From: Robertmurraya sp. FSL R5-0851
GTDB taxonomy: Bacteria > Bacillota > Bacilli > Bacillales > Cytobacillaceae
DNA: 64,000 bases
Assembly (NCBI RefSeq): GCF_038002965.1
Contig: NZ_JBBOOE010000001.1
Coordinates: 4,135,001 to 4,199,000 of the forward strand
Direction of reading: 5' to 3'
Positions within the stretch are counted from its first letter, which is position 1, and every line of letters begins with the position of its first letter. The translations under genes and the position numbers were made by a program. Under the pieces are notes generated by a model. The model saw only the letters and a list, made by a program, of their open reading frames with translations, made no database searches and had not been told where the DNA came from. Of the stretch, positions 20,264 to 30,349 are shown piece by piece.

Positions 20264-23143
20264 TTACGCATTAGTGACTTGTTCTTCTTTTTGCTGAATT
20301 TGCTTCTTCATTCGCTCACGGTCACGGTCGAGAATCGGCTTTAAGTATTTCCCTGTATACGATATGGGCACTTCTGATACCTGTTCCGGGGTTCCCATCG
20401 CAATAATGGTACCACCCTTATCGCCACCCTCCGGCCCGAGGTCAATAATATAGTCGGCTGCTTTAATGACATCGAGATTGTGTTCAATGACTAACACGGT
20501 ATCTCCGTTTTCCACGAGGCGCTGAAGTACGACAAGCAATCGTGAAATATCATCTACATGTAACCCTGTGGTCGGCTCATCGAGAATATAGAACGATCGA
20601 CCAGTGGAACGGCGATGAAGCTCAGACGCAAGTTTTACCCTTTGGGCTTCTCCACCAGATAAAGTGGTCGCAGGTTGACCAAGCGTAACATAACCAAGAC
20701 CCACATCGTGGATGGTCTGAAGCTTTCTTTTTATTTTCGGGATATTCTCGAAATAAACGAGTGCATCTTCTACCGTCATATCTAGCACATCGGAAATATT
20801 CTTGCCTTTATATTTTACTTCTAGCGTTTCACGGTTGTAGCGTTTGCCGTGACATACTTCACAAGGGACGTATACATCTGGCAAAAAGTGCATTTCAATT
20901 TTGATAATTCCATCTCCACGGCATGCCTCACATCGGCCACCTTTGACGTTAAAGCTAAAGCGACCTTTTTTGTAACCTCGAACTTTTGCCTCATTAGTCG
21001 CTGCAAACACATCACGAACATCGTCAAACACCCCAGTATAAGTCGCTGGGTTCGATCTTGGAGTTCGGCCGATTGGTGATTGATCGATATCAATGACCTT
21101 ATCCAGATGCTCAATTCCTTTGATTTCTTTATGCTGACCAGGCTTGGTTTTTGCACGGTTTAACCTTTGAGCTAATGATTTATGAAGAATTTCATTGATC
21201 AATGTACTTTTTCCTGAACCAGAAACACCGGTTACCGCGACGAACATGCCAAGCGGAAACTTGACGTTCACATTGTTCAAATTGTTTTCCTTTGCGCCCT
21301 TAATCTCTACGTAGCGACCATCACTTTTTCTTCGCTCAATTGGTAATGGAATAAATTTCTTACCAGCTAAATACTGACCGGTAATAGAGTTTGGATCGTC
21401 CATAACCTCCTGAGGTGTCCCAGCAGAAACAATTTGTCCTCCGTGAACTCCTGCCCCTGGGCCAACATCAATTAAGTAGTCCGCAGCAAGCATCGTATCT
21501 TCATCATGCTCAACAACGATCAGTGTGTTCCCAATATCACGCATATTTTTCAGCGTATCAATTAAACGATCATTGTCTCGCTGGTGAAGGCCAATTGATG
21601 GCTCATCGAGGATGTAAAGCACACCGGTTAATCTCGATCCAATTTGTGTGGCTAAACGAATCCGTTGTGCTTCTCCACCGGATAAAGTTCCTGCCGCACG
21701 GTTCAATGTTAAATAATCGAGGCCCACATTGATTAAGAAACCAAGACGTTCTTTGATTTCACGCAGAATTAGGTTAGCTATTTTTGTTTCTTTTTCCGTT
21801 AAGTCGAGATGGTCAAAGAAATGATGAGCTTCTTGAATCGAGAAGGACGTCACTTTACCGATATGATGGTTGTTAATTAACACCGCTAATGTTTCCTTCT
21901 TTAAGCGGTTACCTTTACAAGTAGGACAGTGATGTTGAGCCATGTACTTTTCCATTTGCTCACGAATAAAATCAGAGCTTGTCTCCTTGTAACGACGCTC
22001 CACATTTCGAATGACACCTTCGAATTGGATATAGCCTTCACGGATTTGACCAAAGTCATTTTCGTAACGGAAGTATATATCATCTTCTTTTGATCCAAAT
22101 AGTACATTTTCAAATAAATGCTTTGGAATATCCTTCACAGGAATATCCATATCAATTCCAAAGTGGTTACAAACGGCTTCTAAAAGCTGCGGGTAGTACT
22201 GAGAGCTTGTCGGCTCCCATGGTGCGATGGCATGCTGTTTTAATGATAACTCCTTATTCGGAACAACAAGGTCCACATCCACTTCGAGCTTTGATCCTAA
22301 TCCATCACAGTCAGGACAGGCTCCGAACGGACTGTTAAACGAGAACATCCGAGGTTCAAGCTCCGTGATTGAGAAGCCACATAGTGGACAGGCATGGTGT
22401 TCGCTAAATAATAGCTCCTCTTCGCCGATCACATCAATAATTACTTTTCCTTCCCCAAGACCAAGAGCGGTTTCAAGCGAATCAGCGAGACGGGCAGTGA
22501 CTCCCTCCTTGACGACGATTCGGTCAACTACCACTTCTATCGTATGCTTCTTGTTTTTCTCCAGCTCAATTTCGTCTGAAAGATCGAGCATTTCTCCGTC
22601 CACACGAACGCGAACAAAGCCCTGCTTTTTAATATCCTCAAAAACCTTTACATGTGTCCCTTTGCGACCTGCAACAATCGGGGCCAGTACTTGGAGCTTT
22701 GTTCGTTCAGGATATTCCATAATTCGGTCGACCATTTGCTCGATCGTTTGTGAGCTAATTTCAATCCCGTGATTCGGGCAGGTTGGTCGGCCTACTCTCG
22801 CATATAATAATCGTAAATAATCATAAATCTCCGTGACCGTTCCTACCGTCGAACGAGGATTACGACTCGTTGTCTTCTGATCAATTGAAATAGCAGGGGA
22901 AAGTCCTTCAATGGTATCCACATCCGGCTTATCCATCTGTCCTAAAAACTGTCTTGCGTACGCAGATAATGATTCTACATAGCGCCTTTGCCCCTCAGCA
23001 TAAATCGTATCGAATGCTAGAGAGGATTTCCCCGACCCTGAAAGTCCTGTCAGTACGACGAGCTTATCTCGCGGAATGGTCACGTCGATATTTTTTAAAT
23101 TATGAGCTCTAGCCCCTTTAACTATGAGCTTTTCCATTGCCAT
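20264..23143 (-). CDS. uvrA: Excinuclease ABC subunit A
   Basis: A 959-residue damage-recognition ATPase of nucleotide excision repair. Two ABC modules: Walker A GLSGSGKS (about 33-40) and GVSGSGKS (about 640), each with signature LSGGEAQR. Zinc-finger cysteines appear in CPLCGF, CPTCKG and CEACRGDG. It binds UvrB. It starts 7 bp downstream of uvrB and shares its SOS promoter. Length and motifs are complete. Confidence 0.98.
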   Translation of the reverse strand: MAMEKLIVKGARAHNLKNIDVTIPRDKLVVLTGLSGSGKSSLAFDTIYAEGQRRYVESLSAYARQFLGQMDKPDVDTIEGLSPAISIDQKTTSRNPRSTVGTVTEIYDYLRLLYARVGRPTCPNHGIEISSQTIEQMVDRIMEYPERTKLQVLAPIVAGRKGTHVKVFEDIKKQGFVRVRVDGEMLDLSDEIELEKNKKHTIEVVVDRIVVKEGVTARLADSLETALGLGEGKVIIDVIGEEELLFSEHHACPLCGFSITELEPRMFSFNSPFGACPDCDGLGSKLEVDVDLVVPNKELSLKQHAIAPWEPTSSQYYPQLLEAVCNHFGIDMDIPVKDIPKHLFENVLFGSKEDDIYFRYENDFGQIREGYIQFEGVIRNVERRYKETSSDFIREQMEKYMAQHHCPTCKGNRLKKETLAVLINNHHIGKVTSFSIQEAHHFFDHLDLTEKETKIANLILREIKERLGFLINVGLDYLTLNRAAGTLSGGEAQRIRLATQIGSRLTGVLYILDEPSIGLHQRDNDRLIDTLKNMRDIGNTLIVVEHDEDTMLAADYLIDVGPGAGVHGGQIVSAGTPQEVMDDPNSITGQYLAGKKFIPLPIERRKSDGRYVEIKGAKENNLNNVNVKFPLGMFVAVTGVSGSGKSTLINEILHKSLAQRLNRAKTKPGQHKEIKGIEHLDKVIDIDQSPIGRTPRSNPATYTGVFDDVRDVFAATNEAKVRGYKKGRFSFNVKGGRCEACRGDGIIKIEMHFLPDVYVPCEVCHGKRYNRETLEVKYKGKNISDVLDMTVEDALVYFENIPKIKRKLQTIHDVGLGYVTLGQPATTLSGGEAQRVKLASELHRRSTGRSFYILDEPTTGLHVDDISRLLVVLQRLVENGDTVLVIEHNLDVIKAADYIIDLGPEGGDKGGTIIAMGTPEQVSEVPISYTGKYLKPILDRDRERMKKQIQQKEEQVTNA

Positions 23144-23150
23144 TGGTTCG

Positions 23151-25130
23151 TCATCCTTCCGCTTTCAACTCTAATATTAAATCGCGAAGCTCTGCCGCTC
23201 TCTCGAAGTTTAGCGCCTTAGCAGCTTCTTTCATTTCCTTCTCCATATTCTCAATCAGCTTATCACGCTCTTTTTTCGTAAGCTTTGTAAGCTTTTCTGT
23301 TGTCTTATACTCTGCTTCGTCCTCAGCCGCATGTGTGGCACGAATCGCATCTCTTATATCTTTTTGGATCGTCATCGGTGTGATTCCATGCTTTTCATTG
23401 TACTCTTCTTGAATGGCGCGACGACGTTTCGTTTCTGAAATTGCAAGCTCCATCGAGTTTGTCATTCGATCTGCATACATAACGACATGACCGCGGGAAT
23501 TACGCGCTGCGCGACCAATGGTTTGGATCAACGAACGTTCTGAACGTAGGAAGCCTTCCTTGTCAGCATCCAAAATAGCTACTAACGAAACCTCTGGGAT
23601 ATCCAGTCCTTCTCTTAACAAGTTAATCCCTATGAGAACATCATATTTCCCTAGTCGAAGCTCACGAATGATCTCTATTCTTTCAAGTGTTTTTACCTCA
23701 GAGTGTAGATATTGTACCTTGATACCGATTTCTTTCAAGTAATCTGTTAAATCCTCGGACATCTTTTTTGTTAACGTTGTGACAAGAACCCGTTCATTCC
23801 TCTTAATCCGCTCATGAATTTCGCCGATGAGGTCATCAATTTGTCCTTCAATCGGACGAACATCGATCGTTGGATCCAGCAATCCTGTGGGACGAATGAT
23901 TTGTTGAACCATTTCTGGCGTGTGTTCAAGCTCATATGGTCCCGGTGTTGCGGAAACAAACACAATTTGATTGATCTTCTCCTCAAATTCTGTAAATGTT
24001 AACGGTCGGTTATCCATCGCTGATGGCAGACGGAACCCATGATCCACTAGAACCTGCTTACGCGCTTGGTCGCCGTTAAACATTCCACGAACTTGCGGAA
24101 GCGTAACATGCGACTCGTCGATGACAATTAAGAAGTCTTCTGGAAAATAATCGATTAAGGTATACGGTGTTGACCCAGGAGGTCTTAGAGTTAGATGGCG
24201 GGAGTAGTTCTCAATTCCCGAACAGAACCCCATCTCCCGCATCATTTCTAAATCATAACGTGTTCGTTGCTCTAATCGCTGTGCCTCCAGAAGCTTTCCG
24301 TTTTCACGCATGTACGCTAAACGTTCTTCAAGCTCTTTTTCGATATTTTCAATGGCAACAAGGAGCTTTTCTTCACGTGTAACGAAGTGGGATGCCGGGA
24401 AAATAGCCACATGTTCTCTTTCTCCAAGAATCTCCCCTGTTAATGCATCCACCTCTCGAATCCGATCAATTTCATCCCCAAATAGCTCCACACGCAAGCA
24501 ATGCTCATCACGTGAAGCCGGGAAAATCTCGACCACATCGCCACGAACACGGAATGTTCCGCGCTGAAAGTTAATATCATTTCTTTCATATTGAATATCT
24601 ACTAAGCGATGCAAGAGCTGATTTCGCTCAATTTCCATCCCCGTTCTTAGTGACAGCACAAGCTCTCGATATTCCTCAGGAGAACCGAGACCGTAGATGC
24701 AAGAAACACTCGCAATGATGATGACATCTTTTCTCTCAAACAATGAGGATGTAGCCGAGTGACGAAGTTTATCAATTTCGTCATTGATGCTAGCATCTTT
24801 TTCGATAAACGTATCCGTTGAAGGAACATATGCTTCTGGCTGATAATAATCGTAATAGCTAACAAAATACTCGACGGCATTATCCGGAAAAAACTCCTTA
24901 AACTCACTATAGAGTTGGCCAGCAAGCGTTTTATTATGAGCGATCACCAGTGTCGGCTTATTCACTTCTTTAATCACATTGGAGATCGTGAATGTTTTTC
25001 CAGTTCCTGTTGCTCCGAGCAACGTTTGACGTTTTTCACCGTTATGTATTCCATCAGCAATCCTTTGAATGGCTGCAGGCTGATCTCCTTGTGGTGAGTA
25101 TTTTGAGACTAATTCAAATTGGTCCTTCAC
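23151..25130 (-). CDS. uvrB: Excinuclease ABC subunit B
   Basis: A 659-residue helicase-like repair protein. Walker A GATGTGKT (about 37-44), damage-verifying beta-hairpin [12 protein letters not shown], motif II DESH, motif [11 protein letters not shown] and a C-terminal UVR domain ([10 protein letters not shown]) for UvrC binding. GTG at 25130 follows GGAGGAG by five bases; longer starts lack a site. A LexA box lies 138 bp upstream. Gene order csbA-uvrB-uvrA matches B. subtilis. Confidence 0.98.
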   Translation of the reverse strand: MKDQFELVSKYSPQGDQPAAIQRIADGIHNGEKRQTLLGATGTGKTFTISNVIKEVNKPTLVIAHNKTLAGQLYSEFKEFFPDNAVEYFVSYYDYYQPEAYVPSTDTFIEKDASINDEIDKLRHSATSSLFERKDVIIIASVSCIYGLGSPEEYRELVLSLRTGMEIERNQLLHRLVDIQYERNDINFQRGTFRVRGDVVEIFPASRDEHCLRVELFGDEIDRIREVDALTGEILGEREHVAIFPASHFVTREEKLLVAIENIEKELEERLAYMRENGKLLEAQRLEQRTRYDLEMMREMGFCSGIENYSRHLTLRPPGSTPYTLIDYFPEDFLIVIDESHVTLPQVRGMFNGDQARKQVLVDHGFRLPSAMDNRPLTFTEFEEKINQIVFVSATPGPYELEHTPEMVQQIIRPTGLLDPTIDVRPIEGQIDDLIGEIHERIKRNERVLVTTLTKKMSEDLTDYLKEIGIKVQYLHSEVKTLERIEIIRELRLGKYDVLIGINLLREGLDIPEVSLVAILDADKEGFLRSERSLIQTIGRAARNSRGHVVMYADRMTNSMELAISETKRRRAIQEEYNEKHGITPMTIQKDIRDAIRATHAAEDEAEYKTTEKLTKLTKKERDKLIENMEKEMKEAAKALNFERAAELRDLILELKAEG

Positions 25131-25267
25131 AAGTACTCCTCCTATTAAAAGCATCAATTAGAATTTCATCTATAGTAACTAGCTGCGACGGACCTTGCTG
25201 AGCAAATATCCTATATTTTCATATTAATCATTCTACCACAAACCAGGGAAAACAAACCAATAATATA

Positions 25268-25281
25268 CGAACAAATATTCG
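25268..25281. promoter_or_regulatory. LexA (SOS) box upstream of uvrBA
   Basis: CGAACAAATATTCG matches the Bacillus LexA consensus CGAACNNNNGTTCG at all but one palindromic position (ATTCG for GTTCG on this strand). It lies in the uvrB leader and implies damage induction of uvrBA. Confidence 0.8.
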
Positions 25282-25324
25282 ATGTTTTTTCTTTTTTTTC
25301 CATGAAGTCTGTCAGTCTCAGTCG

Positions 25325-25359
25325 AAAAAAGGTCAATCAAACGTTTGATTGAATTGACC
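25325..25359 (-). terminator. Second terminator downstream of csbA
   Basis: Stem GGTCAAT..ATTGACC around CAAACGTTTG, with TTTTTT on the minus strand. With the terminator at 25389-25421 it forms a tandem pair isolating csbA from uvrBA. Confidence 0.75.
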
Positions 25360-25388
25360 CAAACACCCTCTATAAGTAAAAAGCGCAT

Positions 25389-25421
25389 AAAAAAACTTGT
25401 CGAAAATTTCATCGACAAGCT
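25389..25421 (-). terminator. Terminator of csbA
   Basis: Stem AGCTTGTCG/CGACAAGTT followed by TTTTTT on the minus strand, directly after the csbA stop. Confidence 0.85.
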
Positions 25422-25426
25422 TCTAC

Positions 25427-25654
25427 CTACGATCGTTTTTTTGCCCTCTCTCGAACCGTTTTCGAGTACGCAAACCCAACCGTTAATGATAATGCATCTA
25501 CAATAATGAGCGCTAAGGAATCGGTATAACCCTTATAAACCGATGCAGCTATTAGTGCAACTGTAAGCAATAAACCAATCACATGGCTGTATGTAACTCT
25601 TGTAAAAAAAATAACGAGAGCACCAGGGATAAAAAGACCCAATACATATTTCAT
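25427..25654 (-). CDS. csbA: CsbA, general-stress small membrane protein
   Basis: A 75-residue protein with two or three hydrophobic helices; the segments FTRVTYSHVIGLLLT and VYKGYTDS resemble B. subtilis CsbA, and it sits upstream of uvrB as there. ATG at 25654 is nine bases from AGAGGGG; the TTG three codons earlier touches that site. B. subtilis csbA is sigma-B controlled; a weak candidate (GTGAAA-N14-GGGTTG) lies upstream here. Function unknown. Confidence 0.8.
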   Translation of the reverse strand: MKYVLGLFIPGALVIFFTRVTYSHVIGLLLTVALIAASVYKGYTDSLALIIVDALSLTVGFAYSKTVRERAKKRS

Positions 25655-25733
25655 CTCGTTCAACCCCTCTTTGTTATATTTCTAGAATATATGGTCAACC
25701 CCGGTTGCACAAGTATTTCACATAAGGAAAGTA

Positions 25734-25740
25734 CATACTA
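25734..25740 (+). promoter_or_regulatory. Sigma-G-like -10 (CATACTA) for the spore protein gene
   Basis: Exact CATACTA, the forespore sigma-G -10 consensus, lies 28 bp before the SASP start. The matching -35 (AGTATT near 25712) is poor, so the assignment rests on the -10 and the nature of the gene. Confidence 0.5.
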
Positions 25741-25767
25741 AGAAAAAATGAAAGGGGTATGACGAAT

Positions 25768-26049
25768 ATGGCTAGAAAAAGACGCCCATTAATTCCAGAG
25801 GCTAGAGAGGCATTAGATTCGTTAAAAGCAGATGTCATGAAACAAAAGGGATACGAAGTGTCTAAGGATAACCCGGACCAGGTTAAATACGAAGTGGCAG
25901 CGGATATGCAGATTCCTCTAAGTAGAGGTAATAACGGAAATTTAACCTCCCATAAAGCAGGCAAGATCGGTGGTCAAATCGGTGGAAATATGGTCAAAGA
26001 AATGGTCCGACTTGCACAAGAAAGAATGAGAAATCAATCGGCTGACTAA
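25768..26049 (+). CDS. Alpha/beta-type small acid-soluble spore protein
   Basis: A 93-residue basic DNA-binding protein made in the forespore to protect DNA. The core KYEVAADMQIPL, the Gly-rich KIGGQIGGNMVKEMVRLAQ and the N-terminal PEAREALDSLKADV are the conserved alpha/beta SASP elements; the KYEVA region corresponds to the GPR protease cleavage site. The N-terminus (MARKRRPLIP) is unusually basic and there is an extra insertion (KGYEVSKDNPDQ) compared with SspA/C. I chose ATG 25768, ten bases after AAAGGGG; ATG 25759 is too close to it. Direct evidence that the organism sporulates. Confidence 0.88.
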   Translation: MARKRRPLIPEAREALDSLKADVMKQKGYEVSKDNPDQVKYEVAADMQIPLSRGNNGNLTSHKAGKIGGQIGGNMVKEMVRLAQERMRNQSAD

Positions 26050-26050
26050 T

Positions 26051-26079
26051 AAAAAATGCCTCTAAATGAGGCATTTTTA
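26051..26079. terminator. Bidirectional terminator between SASP and GGDEF/EAL genes
   Basis: Perfect stem AAAAATGCCTC/GAGGCATTTTT between convergent genes; works on both strands. Confidence 0.88.
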
Positions 26080-28440
26080 GCTAGCAGCACCGTATTTCGT
26101 TAAAATATCTTCATAATTCGAACGCTCGACTGGAGGGGAGTAGAAATAACCTTGCACCTCGAAGCAATTCATGTTTTGTAGAAAACCGATTTGATTCGAC
26201 GTTTCCACACCTTCAGCAATCACCTTTAAATTTAGGTTATGTGACATAGAAATGATAGCAGAAATGATTTCTTTATTGCTTTCATAATCAGCGATGAAGG
26301 ATTGATCAATTTTCAAACGATCAACAGATAGCTTTTGTAAATAACTTAAGGAGCTATACCCTGTTCCAAAATCATCCACACTGATCTCAACCCCGACTTC
26401 TCTTAGCGCAAGCAGGTTTCGATTAACTCGTTCCTCTCCGCGCATAATAACACTTTCGGTAATTTCAATCTCGATATCACTGCCATCGATCTCATAAGCG
26501 GCTAAATTTTTAATGATAAAATCAACAAAGTCTTCTTGGTAAAAATGAATAACGGATATATTAATAGAAGTTCTTGGAACCGGCATCCCTTTCCTCTTCC
26601 ATTCACCAATCGTATCAAATACTTCCGTAATCACAAATCTCTCAAGATCAATGATTAAATTGCTTTCTTCAGCGATAGGAATAAACTTACTTGGTGGAAT
26701 AAATCCGCTCTCTTCATGTTCCCAACGAATGAGTGCTTCTGACCCAACCAATTGGTTTGAACCGGTATCAAATTTCGGTTGATAATACACCGTTAGCTTG
26801 CGATTCGCTATATCTCTGCGAAGTTCACTTTCTATCTTGATTTTATTAAGTGATTGCTCCTTCATCGTCGCCTCATACACAACATATCGATTGGAGCCTT
26901 GATTTTTCGCTCGATACATCGCTAGGTCGGCTGCCTTTAATAAATCCAGAATCGACTCTCCGTCTTTTGGAAAATGAGCTACACCGATGCTCGCTGTAAG
27001 CAGGAAATCAAAGCCATCAAGGACTATCGGGGTACGAAAGCCTTCTATTATTTTCTGTGCAATCTCATCATAGTTTGCTGGATAAGGAAGAAGTACCGCA
27101 AACTCATCTCCACCAAGCCTTGCAATCGTACAATTTTTAGGCATGAGCTCCTCAAGCTTTTTCCCCGTTTCTTGAAGAATTTTATCACCGAAAAAATGAC
27201 CAAACGTATCATTAATACGTTTAAATCGATCAAAATCAATATAAAAAAGATAAAAAGGTTTATTTTCCCCAATCGCCTCTGTTGCCACTTTTTCAAGCTT
27301 CCGTTTATTCGGTAAACTAGTTAAATCATCGTGATAGGCCAGGTAGTGAATCGTTTCCTCCGCCTGCGTTTTTTCCGTGATATCTCGAACAACTCCGTAT
27401 ACGCCAATCAGTTCCTCTTTCACGATGATTCGAACAGGCGTAATTCTTACATCAATAAAAAAGCCATCTCGATGTCGAAGTTTTACTTCAACCGATTGAA
27501 TTTTCCCTTGTCGAAAGCTTTGTATATAGCCATTAATTTCCTCTTCGTCATAAATTAAAAGCTCTTTGAAATGCAACCCCTTAATGGCTTTTTGATCATA
27601 CCCTGTTAGCTCAAAGGCCTCCTTATTCGCATGCAAGATGTTCCCTGACAAGCTCACCGCAAATACAGCATCAGGATTATGATTAAATAAGGATAAATAC
27701 GACTGAATGTTTCGCATTAATAATCGTTCACCAAACAAGTCAGGTACAAGCATTAAGGCGAGATTTGTAATGACACTATATGTAAAAGGTAATAGCATGA
27801 TCAATGGATTTGTATTACCCACACTAATTTCTTCAAGATTCAGCATGGATACAACAACCATAAAAGGTATTCCTGCAAAAGCAGCTCCACCAAGAATACT
27901 ACCAACAAGCTTCCATCGAGACAGAAATTGATAAACATCTGAATTCGTTATTTGAATAAGAAAGCGAAGCAAGGAAAACATCGTTGCTAATGTTAGAGAC
28001 ACAGTCATAGTTGCAAGAACAGGCTTTATATCTAGATGGTCCGAGTATAGAAGATAAAAACCAAGGCTAAGTGTACTTAAAATACAAAGCGTCGTGAATA
28101 TTCCTGCAAATAGGTATTGAATGGAGCTATTTAATCGCTGTCTTGTTACACCTAGAGCGATTATAGATCCGATGAAGCAAAAGTAAAAACTTAATTGAAA
28201 GTATAGATTGATATTCCCTGTAGAGTAGGGTAAATCTATTGAGAAACAAACCAATAATAACGCTAACCATAAAGTAAACCCTAACATTAAGGCGTATAAT
28301 AATCTTCTTGTAAACGTATAATTTTCTAGCTTCATCCGTCGACAAAATTCTGCCCCTAATGTACAGCATATTATCGAAATGAAGATAGCAATCAACACAT
28401 CGCTTAAATTGAACACATAAAATGTGGCAGACCCAAGCAA
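26077..28440 (-). CDS. Membrane PAS-GGDEF-EAL cyclic-di-GMP protein
   Basis: A 787-residue signalling protein. Residues 1-230 hold about seven hydrophobic helices, followed by a PAS domain (about 245-355, with HANKEAFELTGYD and GVVRDITE), a GGDEF domain with intact GGDEF (IARLGGDEFAVLL) and an EAL domain with EALIRW, SINISVIHF, EIEITES and DDFGTGYSSLSYL, all consistent with an active phosphodiesterase. No RxxD inhibitory site precedes GGDEF. TTG at 28440 follows GAGGGG. It could make or break c-di-GMP; the complete EAL residues favour breakdown with GGDEF as a GTP sensor or active cyclase. Monocistronic. Confidence 0.9.
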   Translation of the reverse strand: MLGSATFYVFNLSDVLIAIFISIICCTLGAEFCRRMKLENYTFTRRLLYALMLGFTLWLALLLVCFSIDLPYSTGNINLYFQLSFYFCFIGSIIALGVTRQRLNSSIQYLFAGIFTTLCILSTLSLGFYLLYSDHLDIKPVLATMTVSLTLATMFSLLRFLIQITNSDVYQFLSRWKLVGSILGGAAFAGIPFMVVVSMLNLEEISVGNTNPLIMLLPFTYSVITNLALMLVPDLFGERLLMRNIQSYLSLFNHNPDAVFAVSLSGNILHANKEAFELTGYDQKAIKGLHFKELLIYDEEEINGYIQSFRQGKIQSVEVKLRHRDGFFIDVRITPVRIIVKEELIGVYGVVRDITEKTQAEETIHYLAYHDDLTSLPNKRKLEKVATEAIGENKPFYLFYIDFDRFKRINDTFGHFFGDKILQETGKKLEELMPKNCTIARLGGDEFAVLLPYPANYDEIAQKIIEGFRTPIVLDGFDFLLTASIGVAHFPKDGESILDLLKAADLAMYRAKNQGSNRYVVYEATMKEQSLNKIKIESELRRDIANRKLTVYYQPKFDTGSNQLVGSEALIRWEHEESGFIPPSKFIPIAEESNLIIDLERFVITEVFDTIGEWKRKGMPVPRTSINISVIHFYQEDFVDFIIKNLAAYEIDGSDIEIEITESVIMRGEERVNRNLLALREVGVEISVDDFGTGYSSLSYLQKLSVDRLKIDQSFIADYESNKEIISAIISMSHNLNLKVIAEGVETSNQIGFLQNMNCFEVQGYFYSPPVERSNYEDILTKYGAAS

Positions 28441-28576
28441 AGTAACCCCTCATCCCAGAGCAAAATTCAGTAGACTGCTCAATTCCGTCCTACTATGGAC
28501 TCCATTTTACCATGATTCGACACTAATATCCTACTATTTTCGCAGGTTAAAAGGATTATTTATCCGGTCAATGAAT

Positions 28577-28608
28577 AAAAGACCCACCTATTGCGAGGAG
28601 GGTCTTTA
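28577..28608 (-). terminator. Terminator of the DoxX gene
   Basis: Stem AAAGACCC/GGGTCTTT with CC/GG partial extension, then TTATTC on the minus strand. Confidence 0.7.
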
Positions 28609-28641
28609 TCTTGTATTTATGATTCTCAAAATCGAGATAAT

Positions 28642-29040
28642 TTAGAAAATAAATGCGTCGATTGCATATGCTCCTGGACCTGTTAATGCAACACCAATGG
28701 CTACCACTAATAATGTTACGTTGTATTCATATCCGTTTGCTGTTGACCATAATCCATTAGCAGCATGAACTTTTACAATTGCCATGACCATAGTTGCAGC
28801 AATAAGTAGGCCTGCAAGTGGAGTTAAGAATCCAGCAGCAAAGAATAATCCTCCTACCAACTCAGCTAACCCAGCAAGAAGAGCCATTGTTACACCTGGC
28901 TTTAATCCAAGTGACTCCATCCAGCCTCCTGTCCCTTTCAGTCCGTAACCACCGAACCAACCAAATAATTTTTGTGCACCATGACCAATGAATAATAAAC
29001 CGATAACGACACGAATCAATAATAATCCTAAATCTAACAT
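28642..29040 (-). CDS. DoxX-family membrane protein (MhqP-like)
   Basis: A 132-residue protein with four transmembrane helices; the N-terminal LLIRVVIGLLFIGHGAQKLFGWFGG is a strong DoxX signature. In B. subtilis DoxX proteins CatD and MhqP are induced by quinones and catechol under MarR/DUF24 repressors. Here a MarR gene lies directly upstream, supporting such control. A MITE now occupies the space between the two genes, ending 27 bp before this ATG. Ribosome binding site CTAGGAGG is intact between MITE and start. Confidence 0.88.
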   Translation of the reverse strand: MLDLGLLLIRVVIGLLFIGHGAQKLFGWFGGYGLKGTGGWMESLGLKPGVTMALLAGLAELVGGLFFAAGFLTPLAGLLIAATMVMAIVKVHAANGLWSTANGYEYNVTLLVVAIGVALTGPGAYAIDAFIF

Positions 29041-29067
29041 GTTGTAATTCCTCCTAGTTGTTTGTTA

Positions 29068-29265
29068 AGGCTCTTTTCTAAAACATTGTTGCTATAAATA
29101 CACTTTTTAGGAAATTAACTATATGTTTCAACAGCCAATCAGAATTTTTTCATCCTTAGAAAAGAGCTACTCTCCAAATAGATTAATAAACACACCGTTA
29201 CACGTGGAAAAATCCGGCATTTGGGAGGGTTTTTCCAACAAAGACAATCTTTACGTAAACAGCCT
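29068..29265. mobile_element. MITE copy 1 (198 bp)
   Basis: A noncoding element with AGGCT...AGCCT ends, flanked by the exact 6-bp direct repeat TTGTTA (29062-29067 and 29266-29271). Terminal inverted repeats extend imperfectly over about 24 bases (AGGCTCTTTTCTAAAACATT versus AGGCTGTTTACGTAAAGATT). Internally, GCTCTTTTCTAA (29070-29081) repeats inverted at 29156-29167, and TGGAAAAA-CC pairs across 29205-29237. Copy 2 (58976-59161) shares ends and architecture. The right target repeat includes the marR stop codon. Confidence 0.85.
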
Positions 29266-29268
29266 TTG

Positions 29269-29706
29269 TTAATTTGAATGTTCTTCTACTTTCATCTTCG
29301 TTTTTCTTAGTACATCTATTAAACTGTTTACCTCATGACGATCTAATGAAGCAAACATGGAATCAATCAGTACTTGATGCTCCGGAATAAGGACATCCAT
29401 TAATTTTCTCCCTTTATCCGATAAAGAAATATGAATAGCTCGTCGATCTCCTGGACAAATATTTCGCTCTAAAAAACCCTTTTGTACTAGCTTATCAACT
29501 ACATACGTCATTGACCCGCTAGCCACAAGAATACTGCTACCAACTTGATGAATCGTCTGAGTCCCCTGATGGTATAAAACTTCAAGAACAGAAAACTCAG
29601 TCACGCTTAAATCATGCTTTGCCACATTTGCCTTTATACATTCTTGAATCGCTTTTGTTGTTTGCATGAGTAGCAGATACGGTTCGTTAGAACAAATCTT
29701 ATCCAT
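29269..29706 (-). CDS. MarR-family regulator (MhqR-like)
   Basis: A 145-residue winged-helix repressor. The recognition region VTEFSVLEVLYHQGTQTIHQVG, SGSMTYVVDKLVQKGFLER and wing ICPGDRRAIHISLSDKGR are typical MarR. ATG at 29706 follows AAGGAGGTGATC. It precedes the DoxX gene in the same direction, and its promoter region carries TATCT/AGATA half-sites like the B. subtilis MhqR operator, so autoregulation and quinone sensing are likely. Its stop codon lies inside the MITE target duplication; the reading frame is not damaged. Confidence 0.88.
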   Translation of the reverse strand: MDKICSNEPYLLLMQTTKAIQECIKANVAKHDLSVTEFSVLEVLYHQGTQTIHQVGSSILVASGSMTYVVDKLVQKGFLERNICPGDRRAIHISLSDKGRKLMDVLIPEHQVLIDSMFASLDRHEVNSLIDVLRKTKMKVEEHSN

Positions 29707-29740
29707 ATGATCACCTCCTTGCTTTTATCTCTGATTCAAA

Positions 29741-29781
29741 TATCTTGAATATGAGATAATAATATTATGAATTCGAGATAT
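29741..29781. promoter_or_regulatory. Candidate MarR/MhqR operator pair
   Basis: TATCTTGAATATGAGATA (29741-29758) and TATGAATTCGAGATA (29766-29780) are two imperfect palindromes of the TATCTCGAA/TTCGAGATA type, 35-60 bp upstream of the MarR gene. The match to the published MhqR site is from memory; binding is inferred. Confidence 0.55.
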
Positions 29782-29909
29782 TGTCAATGGTTAAGTATCA
29801 GTTTTTTTGTAGTGGTAATTTACCTTGATGAAATGTTGATGAATGGGTTTTGTTAAATATGAGACTAAAGCATCTTAGCATTTGTATACCCGCTCAAGGT
29901 TTACAGAGT

Positions 29910-30310
29910 GCTCACGGGCACCTATGTATCTGTTTGGTTACCATTCCCTTGCTTTTCTAGGGCTCACGGGCACCTAAGCACCTGTTTGGTTACCATTCCC
30001 TTGCTTTTCTAGGGCTCACGGGCACCTAAGTACTTGTTTGGTTACCGTTCCCTTGTTTTTCTAGGGCTCACGGGCACCTAAGTACTGTTTGGTTACCGTT
30101 CCCTTGTTTTTCTAGGGCTTACGGGCACCTAAGTACTTGTTTGGTTACCGTTCCCTTGTTTTTCTAGGGCTCACGGGCACCTAAGCACCTGTTTGGTTAC
30201 CGTTCCCTTGCTTTTTCTAGGGCTCACGGGCACCTAAGTACCTGTTTGGTTACCGTTCCCTTGCTTTTTCTAGGGCCCGCGGGCACCTAAGTACCTGTTT
30301 GATTACTGTC
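29910..30310. repeat. 52-bp tandem repeat array 1 (8 units)
   Basis: Eight units of the pattern GGCTCACGGGCACCTAAGTA followed by CCTGTTTGGTTACCGTTCCC and TTGCTTTTCTAG. Successive spacings, measured at CTCACGGG, are 52, 52, 52, 51, 52, 53 and 53 bp. Each unit can form TAGGGC-loop-GCACCTA, with loop variants TCACGG, TTACGG and CCGCGG. It fills most of the 643-bp gap between the usp and MarR genes; the rest of that gap holds the MarR operator region and nothing else I recognise. Not coding: 52 is not a multiple of three. Confidence 0.95.
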
Positions 30311-30349
30311 TAATAATTTTTCGAAGGCAGCATACGGAATGCTTGATGT

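Noticed and set aside
25233..25418. 61-codon minus-strand frame between csbA and uvrB
   Set aside because: It spans two terminator hairpins and the LexA box and has no ribosome binding site.
29910..30310. CRISPR array
   Set aside because: The whole 52-bp unit is conserved from copy to copy, with no unique spacers, and no cas genes are in the window. The same holds for the arrays at 39437-39930 and 53684-54265.
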